Below, in pieces: positions 57,195-64,000 of a stretch of DNA of 64,000 bases. This DNA comes from Elusimicrobiota bacterium (GTDB lineage Bacteria > Elusimicrobiota > Elusimicrobia > FEN-1173 > JAKLIF01): NCBI GenBank assembly GCA_022709755.1, contig JAKLIF010000010.1:32113-96112 (forward strand), written 5' to 3'. A program made the position numbers and the translations under genes. Under the pieces are notes generated by a model. That model did no database searches. It saw nothing but the letters and a program-made list of their open reading frames with translations, and was not told the DNA's origin. The first letter of the stretch is position 1, and each line of letters begins with the position of its first letter.

Positions 57195-57770
57195 TTAGGG
57201 TTTCTTCTCCGTCTTTTTGAAAGGAATTCCCATCATCTCCAAAAGACTCTTCGCTTCGGCGTCCGTTCTTGCCGAAGTCACGATGGTGATGTTCATCCCC
57301 CGGGTCTTATCGGATTTCTCCAAATTGACTTCCGTAAAGATGTATTGTTCGGTCAGCCCCATGTTATAGTTCCCGTGTCCATCGAAAGCCTTCGGATCCA
57401 CACCCTTAAAATCACGCACTCTGGGAAGGGCGATATTGACCAACCGGTCGAAGAACTCGTACATCATGGAGCCCCTCAAGGTCACCCTCAACCCGATCGG
57501 CAAACCCTGCCTCAGCTTGAAGTTGGAGATGGATTTCTTTGCGCGGCGAACCTGGGGTTTCTGCCCGGTGATCGCCCCCAACTCATCAGAAGCCAGATCA
57601 ATGACCTTGATATTCTCCCGGGCCTCGGAGACACCGATATTGATGACAATCTTCTTCAGTCGCGGGACCTGCATCACATTCTTATACCCGTGGACCTTCA
57701 TCATCTCGGGGATGACGACTTTCGAGTAGGCCTCCAACATCCTGGGATCTATTCCGTCTTTTTTGTTCAT
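57195..57770 (-). CDS. rplE: 50S ribosomal protein L5
   Basis: 191 residues. [33 protein letters not shown] and the [25 protein letters not shown] end match L5, which contacts 5S rRNA. Start [11 protein letters not shown] at 57770 overlaps the rplX stop (ATGA). Confidence 0.97.
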   Translation of the reverse strand: MNKKDGIDPRMLEAYSKVVIPEMMKVHGYKNVMQVPRLKKIVINIGVSEARENIKVIDLASDELGAITGQKPQVRRAKKSISNFKLRQGLPIGLRVTLRGSMMYEFFDRLVNIALPRVRDFKGVDPKAFDGHGNYNMGLTEQYIFTEVNLEKSDKTRGMNITIVTSARTDAEAKSLLEMMGIPFKKTEKKP

Positions 57771-58078
57771 ACGATCATCTCGCCGCAATGTCGGCAGACA
57801 CGCGCCTTCGTTCCATCCGATAGAAAATCGGTCTTAGTTCTGGTCTGATGATTACACTTCGGACAGACCAACATCACCCGTGAAATCGGCAGACTGGCTT
57901 CTTTTTCACGTCTTCCGCCGGGTTCCGTCCTGGTCGCACGGGTATGCCGAATGACGAAATTAACCTTTGAGACCAACACACGGCCGACTTTCGGCAATAC
58001 CTCGATGACTTCCCCCTGTTTGCCCTTATGCTCTCCGGCCAACACCACCACTTTATCCTTCTTTCGGATCGTCATCAT
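57767..58078 (-). CDS. rplX: 50S ribosomal protein L24
   Basis: 103 residues. [24 protein letters not shown] is the KOW motif. The C-terminal part carries CPKC and CRHC pairs, a zinc-ribbon-like addition typical of many bacterial L24. Initiates 50S assembly. Confidence 0.96.
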   Translation of the reverse strand: MMTIRKKDKVVVLAGEHKGKQGEVIEVLPKVGRVLVSKVNFVIRHTRATRTEPGGRREKEASLPISRVMLVCPKCNHQTRTKTDFLSDGTKARVCRHCGEMIV

Positions 58079-58081
58079 GGA

Positions 58082-58450
58082 TCAGACAACCTCCGGAGCC
58101 AACGATATGATCTTCAAATAGTTTCTTTCGCGAAGTTCCCGCGCGATTGGCCCGAAAATACGCGTCCCCCTCGGTTCACCGTTTGCATCGATCAAAACAC
58201 CTGCATTGTCGTCGAATCGCACGTAGGATCCGTCGGGGCGACCATATTCCTTACGCGTCCTGACAATGACGCATTTCACCACTTCCCCTTTCTTAATGGA
58301 GGCCTCCGGCAACGCATCCCTCACGGAACAGACCACCACGTCTCCCAGTCGCGCATAGCGGCGGTCCGAGCCGCCCAACATCCTAAACACGCGGACCTTG
58401 CGGGCGCCGGAATTATCGGCGACATTGAGAATACTCCGCTCTTGTATCAC
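58082..58450 (-). CDS. rplN: 50S ribosomal protein L14
   Basis: 122 residues, standard length. [23 protein letters not shown] and [27 protein letters not shown] match L14, a highly conserved intersubunit-bridge protein. Confidence 0.98.
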   Translation of the reverse strand: MIQERSILNVADNSGARKVRVFRMLGGSDRRYARLGDVVVCSVRDALPEASIKKGEVVKCVIVRTRKEYGRPDGSYVRFDDNAGVLIDANGEPRGTRIFGPIARELRERNYLKIISLAPEVV

Positions 58451-58743
58451 GACGCATCCCCCTTCAGGGCCACGGCGGCGATCTTGGCCTTCTCAAGAAC
58501 GCGGACAACTCGCCATCTCTTCAGTTTCGACATCGGACGGATGGACATGATCTGGACCCGATCCCCCTGATGGGACTCATTCTTTTCATCATGCGCATAG
58601 ACCTTCGTATAGCGGGTCATGACTTTCTCATAGAGCGCGTGACGGAATCTCCTCAGAATCCGAACAGACCTCGTCTTATCCATCCGGTCGCTCAAAACCC
58701 ATCCTTCCAAAACTTTCCGTTGATTTCGTTTTTCCACTGTCAT
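58447..58743 (-). CDS. rpsQ: 30S ribosomal protein S17
   Basis: 98 residues. [16 protein letters not shown] and [17 protein letters not shown] (OB fold) match S17. It overlaps rpmC and rplN by 4 nt. Confidence 0.97.
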   Translation of the reverse strand: MTVEKRNQRKVLEGWVLSDRMDKTRSVRILRRFRHALYEKVMTRYTKVYAHDEKNESHQGDRVQIMSIRPMSKLKRWRVVRVLEKAKIAAVALKGDAS

Positions 58744-58943
58744 ACCTTTATCCCTTTTTGTTTGAGAACCGTCATGATTCGCGCGATATCCCGCCGTGCG
58801 TACTGAATGGCATGCGGGTTCTTCAACGGCGCCGTATTATTCTGCAAGCGCATATGGAACAGTTTGTCACGCGTGGAAAACAACCGTTCTCTTAACTCGT
58901 TTTCCGACAACTCCTGAAAATTTATTTTTTCCTTTTTAGCCAT
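58740..58943 (-). CDS. rpmC: 50S ribosomal protein L29
   Basis: 67 residues. SENELRERLFSTRDKLFHMRLQ and the HAIQYARRDIARIMTVL helix form the two-helix L29 hairpin near the exit tunnel. Confidence 0.96.
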   Translation of the reverse strand: MAKKEKINFQELSENELRERLFSTRDKLFHMRLQNNTAPLKNPHAIQYARRDIARIMTVLKQKGIKV

Positions 58944-58950
58944 GGCGCCC

Positions 58951-59364
58951 TCAGATTGTATCTCGACTCAAAAATTGCGTCGCAATCGGCAGTTTATGGG
59001 AGGCCAATTTCAGTGCCTCTTTGGCGACATCCAACGGAAGCCCGGCCAGTTCGAACATCACTCGGCCCGGCTTCACCACAGACACCCAGAACTCCGGATT
59101 TCCCTTCCCTTTTCCCATGCGGGTTTCCGCCGGTTTCTTACTGACGGGTTTGTCTGGAAACACACGGATCCACACCTTTCCGCCTTTTTTGATATAGCGC
59201 ACAAGAACGATCCGGCAGGCCTCGATCTGTCGGGCGGTAATCCAGTGGGATTCTAACGCCTGCAACCCGTATTCACCGAAAGCCAAGGAAAGTCCGCCCT
59301 TCGCCATCCCCTTCAGGCGCCCGCGATGTGATTTCCGGTATTTAACCCGTGTCGGCATCAACAT
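58951..59364 (-). CDS. rplP: 50S ribosomal protein L16
   Basis: 137 residues. [42 protein letters not shown] and [21 protein letters not shown] match L16 near the A site. It overlaps the rpsC stop by one base. Confidence 0.98.
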   Translation of the reverse strand: MLMPTRVKYRKSHRGRLKGMAKGGLSLAFGEYGLQALESHWITARQIEACRIVLVRYIKKGGKVWIRVFPDKPVSKKPAETRMGKGKGNPEFWVSVVKPGRVMFELAGLPLDVAKEALKLASHKLPIATQFLSRDTI

Positions 59365-60221
59365 CAGATCTTCTCGCTCTTTCCCAGATCATTATGTCGC
59401 CTGGAATGAACTTTTTCAGTCTTCTTATCCACCAAATCATCCATCACACTGGCATCCACATCCGGTTCTTCCTCTGGAGTGATCGGGAGAATCCCGGCGT
59501 CTGCCGACGGAGAGGTTTCATCCACCTGCTTGGCCAACTCATCCATCTTCTCTTTCTCGATGACGCGAACCTCTTCCATAAGGTCCGCTTCTGTTTTCTT
59601 AAAAAACTCTTTCCGAAAAATCCACACCTTCACACCGATGCGTCCCATGGTGATATGGGCTTCAGTAAATCCGTAATCGATATCGGCTCGGAACGTCTGG
59701 AGGGGGACACGCCCTTCCTTGAGCCACTCCGTGCGGGCGATCTCCACCCCGCCCAATCGGCCCGACACGCGGACCTTGATCCCCAAGGCGCCGCTCTGCA
59801 TCGCCCGCTCAATGACGCGCTTCATGGCGCGCCGGTAATTGACCTGTTTTTCCAACTGCATCGCCACCGCTTCGGCCACCAGTTGAGCGTCCAACTCAGG
59901 CCGCTTGATCTCCATCACATTGATGGATGTTTTCCGGCCCGTCATCTCTTCGATGGAGGAACGCAAATTCTCGATATCAGCGCCCTTCTTTCCGATCACG
60001 ATCCCCGGTCGAGCCGTAAATATATTAACGCGAAGATATTTCCCGGTGCGTTCAATGCCGATCCGGGAGACCGCCGATAGTTTCAGCTTATCTTTCAAAA
60101 ACTTTCGAAGCCGGAAATCTTCTTCGACCAACACCGGCATTTCCTGTGGATGAAACCACTTAGAATCCCAATCTTTGATATATCCAAGCCTGATACCCTT
60201 TGGATGTACTTTTTGTCCCAT
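59364..60221 (-). CDS. rpsC: 30S ribosomal protein S3
   Basis: 285 residues versus about 210-235 usual. The KH domain ([14 protein letters not shown]) and C-terminal domain ([15 protein letters not shown]) are normal. An acidic then basic extension of about 60 residues follows, with many Asp/Glu and Lys. Confidence 0.96.
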   Translation of the reverse strand: MGQKVHPKGIRLGYIKDWDSKWFHPQEMPVLVEEDFRLRKFLKDKLKLSAVSRIGIERTGKYLRVNIFTARPGIVIGKKGADIENLRSSIEEMTGRKTSINVMEIKRPELDAQLVAEAVAMQLEKQVNYRRAMKRVIERAMQSGALGIKVRVSGRLGGVEIARTEWLKEGRVPLQTFRADIDYGFTEAHITMGRIGVKVWIFRKEFFKKTEADLMEEVRVIEKEKMDELAKQVDETSPSADAGILPITPEEEPDVDASVMDDLVDKKTEKVHSRRHNDLGKSEKI

Positions 60222-60240
60222 GGTTTTTCGCTCGTTCCTT

Positions 60241-60585
60241 TTACGACTTCAGTGCGCGGACATCATCGCTGACAACGATCGTCAGATGGCACGTCTTTCG
60301 TTTGTATAAAGCTCTTCCGCCCATCGCCATGGGTCGGACTCTCTTCAAGACCGGCCCGTTATTCACCCACGCCTGGACGATCCGAAGGCGAGCCGGATCG
60401 GCCCCCTTGCCGGCATTGGACACGGCGCTCTTCAATGTTTTTTCGACCAAAACCCTGGCCACGCGCGGAATCCACGGCAACATCTCCATCGCCCGTGACG
60501 TTGTTTTCCCGCGGATCAATTTGAGGACCTGTCCCACCTTGCGGGGTGAGTATCGCGCAAATTGCGCTCGTGCAACCGCTTGCAT
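60241..60585 (-). CDS. rplV: 50S ribosomal protein L22
   Basis: 114 residues. [18 protein letters not shown] and the tunnel-lining loop region ending in [19 protein letters not shown] match L22 (GNGRALYKR-like hook here [12 protein letters not shown]). Confidence 0.96.
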   Translation of the reverse strand: MQAVARAQFARYSPRKVGQVLKLIRGKTTSRAMEMLPWIPRVARVLVEKTLKSAVSNAGKGADPARLRIVQAWVNNGPVLKRVRPMAMGGRALYKRKTCHLTIVVSDDVRALKS

Positions 60586-60614
60586 GTCTTTTTCCTTCCG
60601 TGGAATGCCATCCC

Positions 60615-60902
60615 TTACGTCAGGGACGTGGCTTCCTTTGTATGGGCTTCGCCGTGCCCTTTGAAGTATCTTGTCGGGGCGAATTCACCAAGACGATGCC
60701 CGACCATCTGTTCCGTTACATAAATCGGTAAATGCTTTTTTCCGTTATGAACAGCGATTGTGAACCCCACGAACTCCGGCGCTATCATCGACGCCCGAGC
60801 CCAGGTCTTGATCACCTTTTTGTCTCCCGTCTGCATCATCTTGTGGATCTTCTGGAAAAGTTTCTGGTCCACATACGGACCTTTGGAAGTTGAACGCCCC
60901 AT
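60615..60902 (-). CDS. rpsS: 30S ribosomal protein S19
   Basis: 95 residues. [39 protein letters not shown] and [16 protein letters not shown] match S19, which pairs with S13 in the head. Confidence 0.98.
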   Translation of the reverse strand: MGRSTSKGPYVDQKLFQKIHKMMQTGDKKVIKTWARASMIAPEFVGFTIAVHNGKKHLPIYVTEQMVGHRLGEFAPTRYFKGHGEAHTKEATSLT

Positions 60903-60928
60903 CTTTTTATCCTCTCTGTTTGCCCGGC

Positions 60929-61774
60929 TTAAACCGCCGCCGACTTGGAACTCTTAGACCGTCGTTGGACGATCATCCAGTCATGCCTCTTCGGCTTCTT
61001 TGTCTTATATCCTTTGGTCGGCTGGTTCCATGGAGACCGCGGATGGTTTCCACCCTTGGACCGGCCTCGGCCGCCTCCGTGGGGATGATCCGTGGCGTTC
61101 ATGTGTGTTCCTCTCACCGTCGGCCGGATACCCTTGTGCCGACTGCGCCCCGCGCTCCCAAACGACAAATTCTCATGATCGATATTACCGACTTGCCCAA
61201 TGGTCGCCATGCAACGATCCGGCACGAGCCTGATTTCGCCGGAAGGAAGTTTAATCTGGGCAAAACCGTTCTCGCGGGCCATCAGCTGCGCAGCGCCGCC
61301 GGCCGAACGAACCATCTTCCCGCCAAAACCGGGGACCAACTCGATGTTATGGATGAACGCGCCGATGGGGATATTGGTGAACGGCAACGCGTTCCCGACC
61401 CGAATCTCCGCCTGCGGACCTGACATCAGGCGGTCTCCGATGTTCAAGCCGGACGGCTGCAAAATGTATCTCTTCTCCCCATCCACATAGTGCAACAATG
61501 CCAGGTGTGCGCTCCGGCCGGGATCATATTCAAAAGCGACCACTTTGGCGGGAACCCCCGCCTTTTCCCTCTTAAAATCCACAATCCGATAATTCCTCTT
61601 ATGGCCGCCGCCATGATGCCTGACCATCACTTGGCCGGTATTGTTCCTCCCGCCCGATTTTCTCAAAGGCATGAGAAGAGATTTTTCCGGAGACTTCTTG
61701 GTCAGGACCGAGAAGTCTTCGACGGTCATCGACCGTCTCGAATGCGTGTATGGTTTAAACGACTTTAATGGCAT
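60929..61774 (-). CDS. rplB: 50S ribosomal protein L2
   Basis: 281 residues. [17 protein letters not shown], the [19 protein letters not shown] region and the peptidyl-transferase-near [20 protein letters not shown] segment (the His tract) are intact. Confidence 0.98.
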   Translation of the reverse strand: MPLKSFKPYTHSRRSMTVEDFSVLTKKSPEKSLLMPLRKSGGRNNTGQVMVRHHGGGHKRNYRIVDFKREKAGVPAKVVAFEYDPGRSAHLALLHYVDGEKRYILQPSGLNIGDRLMSGPQAEIRVGNALPFTNIPIGAFIHNIELVPGFGGKMVRSAGGAAQLMARENGFAQIKLPSGEIRLVPDRCMATIGQVGNIDHENLSFGSAGRSRHKGIRPTVRGTHMNATDHPHGGGRGRSKGGNHPRSPWNQPTKGYKTKKPKRHDWMIVQRRSKSSKSAAV

Positions 61775-61787
61775 GATTGTATTCCCT

Positions 61788-62084
61788 TTAGACAGTGGCC
61801 TCTGGAATCTTGATCTCCTGCCCTTTTTTGACGGTCACGATGGCCTTCTTCCAATCCGATTGATACCCACCCGCCCGACCCATCCGCCGACGCATCTTAC
61901 CATGCACCCGCGACGTATTGACATCCAAAACATCAACCTTAAAAACGGTTTCTACCGCCTGACGAATCTGTCCCTTCGTCGATTCCGGCAGGACCTCGAA
62001 CACATATTTGTTCAACTCCTTCAGCTGGGTAGAACGCTCCGTAACCAAAATTCTCTTCAAGACGGCATGCGGCTCAAAACTCAT
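61788..62084 (-). CDS. rplW: 50S ribosomal protein L23
   Basis: 98 residues. [26 protein letters not shown] and a [23 protein letters not shown] loop match L23, docking site for trigger factor and SRP at the tunnel exit. Overlaps rplD by 4 nt. Confidence 0.96.
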   Translation of the reverse strand: MSFEPHAVLKRILVTERSTQLKELNKYVFEVLPESTKGQIRQAVETVFKVDVLDVNTSRVHGKMRRRMGRAGGYQSDWKKAIVTVKKGQEIKIPEATV

Positions 62085-62728
62085 GCGGCCCTCCCGTCGG
62101 CACTCAACCTCTGCACCAGTTTCTCGATCGCCTTTTGAGTCATCAATATCCGCTTCGCCCTCATGACATCATAGACGTTGATATCCTCGCAACGACAAAG
62201 ATCCAATCCCGCCACGTTGCGGCTGGCCTTCTTGAAAATCGGGTCAACTGAATCAAGAACCAGCGTCGCCTCCGACACATTCAGCTTCTTCAAGATGGCG
62301 GCCACCAGCTTTGTCTTGGGCTCCGGGACGGAAATCGCGTCCAATACGGTCAATTTCTTATCCATCACGCTGTCCGTCAAAGCCATCGTCAGGGCCAACG
62401 TCTTCTTCGCGTGGGGAATATTCTGGTAATAGCTCCTCGGCTTCGGGGCGAATATGACTCCGCCGTGCCTCCACAAAGGAGACCGAGCAGTCCCCGCCCG
62501 GGCGCGCCCCGTGTGTTTCTGTTTCCACGGTTTCTTTCCGCCACCGGAAACCTCCGAACGCGTCAACGCCGATTGAGTCCCACGACGCTGGTTGGCCAGA
62601 TAGGCGACAACCACTTCATGGATGACAGACTTGTCCGGACGGATCCCGAACACACTCTCCGGTAAATCCATCGTGGATACCTTTTCACCGCTCATATTGA
62701 TAACGTCTATGGAAAGAGTCATGGTCAT
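62081..62728 (-). CDS. rplD: 50S ribosomal protein L4
   Basis: 215 residues. RTQSALTRSEVSGGGKKPWKQK-type loop (here RRGTQSALTRSEVSGGGKKP), HTGRARAGTARSPLWRHGG (tunnel loop) match L4. L4 also commonly represses the S10 operon in enterobacteria, not shown here. Confidence 0.97.
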   Translation of the reverse strand: MTMTLSIDVINMSGEKVSTMDLPESVFGIRPDKSVIHEVVVAYLANQRRGTQSALTRSEVSGGGKKPWKQKHTGRARAGTARSPLWRHGGVIFAPKPRSYYQNIPHAKKTLALTMALTDSVMDKKLTVLDAISVPEPKTKLVAAILKKLNVSEATLVLDSVDPIFKKASRNVAGLDLCRCEDINVYDVMRAKRILMTQKAIEKLVQRLSADGRAA

Positions 62729-63507
62729 TTCTTGGGGGCCGCTTTCGCCGGAGCTTTCGCTGCGTCCTTGCCCGCTTTTGCCTTGTCCGCCTTCGCTGAT
62801 GCCTTGGGCATGATTTTGGGAACTCTCTTCGGCCGCGTCGTCGTCTGAACAGACACCACTCCGCCGTTCGGCCCCGGAACAGCCCCGTGTATCATTAACA
62901 AATTATTTTCCGCGTCCACCTGAACCACTTTTAAACGCTGCGTCGTCGTCCACGCGTGGCCGAGATGACCCGGACCTCGCACGCCCTTCAACACACGCTG
63001 GGGCCTCTGCCCCCCGCTCGATCCGGGAGCCCGAGCGCGGTCCGATTGACCGTGAGTTCGGGGCCCGCCGCGAAACCGATGGCGTTTCACGACACCGGCA
63101 AATCCCTTGCCCCGTGTGTATCCGGTCACATCCACGAGGTCTCCCGGCGTGAAATTAGTCACCTTTAACTCCTGGCCCGGCTGGAGATCGTCCGTCTTCC
63201 CGACTCGGAATTCCCTCAAGACGCTGTGGGGGACCACCTGTGCCTTGGCGAAATGTCCCAACAACGGTTTGGTGACGTTCTTCTCCTTGCATGGTTCCGC
63301 CGCCACCTGGATGGCGTCATATCCGTCCGTCTCTTTCTTCTTGACCTGGATGATCGGACACGAGGACGATTGAAGCACCGTCACTGGAACGAATTCCCCG
63401 GTCGGGGAATATATCCGCGTCATTCCGATCTTCCTGGCCAATATCAGCTTCAGGGCCGGACCCGGTTTTTTCTCTGTTTCGACTGGTTGTGTCGTCTGTT
63501 CTGTCAT
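62725..63507 (-). CDS. rplC: 50S ribosomal protein L3
   Basis: 260 residues versus about 210 usual. Core features (RKIGMTRIY, FPGDLVDVTGYTRGKGFAGVVKR-like, PHTHGQSD-like FRGGPRTHGQSDRARAPGSSG) are normal. An N-terminal Gln/Thr/Pro extension and a C-terminal Lys/Ala tail (KASAKADKAKAGKDAAKAP) are additions. Confidence 0.97.
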   Translation of the reverse strand: MTEQTTQPVETEKKPGPALKLILARKIGMTRIYSPTGEFVPVTVLQSSSCPIIQVKKKETDGYDAIQVAAEPCKEKNVTKPLLGHFAKAQVVPHSVLREFRVGKTDDLQPGQELKVTNFTPGDLVDVTGYTRGKGFAGVVKRHRFRGGPRTHGQSDRARAPGSSGGQRPQRVLKGVRGPGHLGHAWTTTQRLKVVQVDAENNLLMIHGAVPGPNGGVVSVQTTTRPKRVPKIMPKASAKADKAKAGKDAAKAPAKAAPKK

Positions 63508-63518
63508 AAACGTTTTTC

Positions 63519-63842
63519 TTAGAGTTTGATCTCCACGTCGACGCCGGCCGGCAGATCCAACTTCATCAATTCCTCCACCGTCTTTGGGGTCGGCTCCAGT
63601 ATATCGATGAGCCTCTTGTGAACCCGCATTTCGAACTGTTCTCGCGATTTCTTATCCGAATGGACAGACCGGTTGACAGTATACTTTCGAAACTGCGTCG
63701 GAAGAAGGACAGGACCCACCAGAGTGGCCCCCGTTCTCTTGACCGTTTCGACAATCTTCGACAGCGAGTTATCCAACATCCGGTGATCATATGCCCGGAG
63801 GCGGATTCTGATCTTCTGCTGGGTGACAACCGGCTCAGTCAT
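63519..63842 (-). CDS. rpsJ: 30S ribosomal protein S10
   Basis: 107 residues. [23 protein letters not shown] and [26 protein letters not shown] match S10 (also NusE of antitermination). It opens the S10 cluster after tuf. Confidence 0.98.
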   Translation of the reverse strand: MTEPVVTQQKIRIRLRAYDHRMLDNSLSKIVETVKRTGATLVGPVLLPTQFRKYTVNRSVHSDKKSREQFEMRVHKRLIDILEPTPKTVEELMKLDLPAGVDVEIKL

Positions 63843-63859
63843 GGTCTATTCCGGACCCT

Positions 63860-64000
63860 TTATTGAATGATCTCGATGACGACGCCGGCGCCCACGGTGT
63901 GGCCGCCTTCCCGGATCGCGAAACGCACGCCCTTCTCCAACGCCACCGGCGTGAGCAGCTCCACTTCCATCTCCGTGTTGTCTCCCGGCATCACCATCTC
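63860..64000 (-). CDS. tuf: Elongation factor Tu, 3' end only
   Basis: The last 46 codons are inside the window, with the start beyond base 64000. The visible end ([28 protein letters not shown]) is the C-terminus of the EF-Tu domain III. It delivers aminoacyl-tRNA to the ribosome. tuf next to rpsJ is a common arrangement. Confidence 0.97.
   Translation of the reverse strand, partial: EMVMPGDNTEMEVELLTPVALEKGVRFAIREGGHTVGAGVVIEIIQ

Overview
The window comes from a GC-rich chromosome of a diderm (Gram-negative-type) bacterium. Outer-membrane beta-barrels, a murein elongasome, a full F-type ATP synthase, queuosine-precursor genes and an S10-spc-alpha ribosomal operon are all present. Ribosomal proteins S4, S14 and L36 are the zinc-binding forms, and no gene for L30 lies between rpsE and rplO. 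I cannot place the phylum from sequence reading alone. The mixture suggests an uncultivated lineage outside the Proteobacteria, but this is inference. I saw no tRNA, rRNA, CRISPR array, insertion sequence, prophage or integron, and no gene-free stretch longer than 300 bases.

Layout. (1) 1-5167, + strand: three envelope or TPR genes: a TPR protein, a metallopeptidase/propeller/Omp85-barrel fusion, and an SGNH hydrolase with TPRs. (2) 5250-9198, +: thiamine-binding-type protein, NYN RNase, SfsA, a low-complexity anchored coiled-coil protein, SerS and an orphan 82-residue protein. (3) 9248-9673, +: an isolated small lipoprotein transcription unit with promoter, structured leader and terminator. 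(4) 9691-18346, +: ATP synthase operon atpZ-I-B-E-F-H-A-G, then an outer-membrane protein gene, atpD, a YIP1-type membrane protein gene, and atpC. (5) 18386-18961, +: a structured RNA element and a CheY-like receiver protein.

(6) 18997-21269, -: RlmI-type methyltransferase and CorA. (7) 21321-32553, -: one long run of 13 genes headed by a GAF/HD-GYP protein: argC, zinc ribbon, argJ, tsaC, ywlE, glyA, upp, amidase, murI, queC, queE and a THEP1 NTPase. (8) 32669-38025: divergent mnmG (-), and DUF1805, a GT-C-like membrane protein and an RlmD-type methyltransferase (+). (9) 37981-64000, -: tuf (3' end) and the S10/spc/alpha ribosomal genes through rplQ, continuing without an obvious break into mreBCD, mrdA, rodA, a radical-SAM-like protein, rng and metF. 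Ribosome production, protein export and cell elongation are therefore collinear.

The most unusual signals are these. Several promoters place the -10 box only 6-9 nt before the start codon, which implies leaderless mRNAs (atpZ, the HD-GYP gene, DUF1805, corA). A promoter-hairpin-terminator element sits between atpC and the receiver gene. Two unrelated envelope genes are embedded in the ATP synthase operon. A TIGR03960-type radical SAM protein has lost its iron-sulfur cysteines. An SGNH hydrolase carries a helical-repeat insertion inside its catalytic domain.
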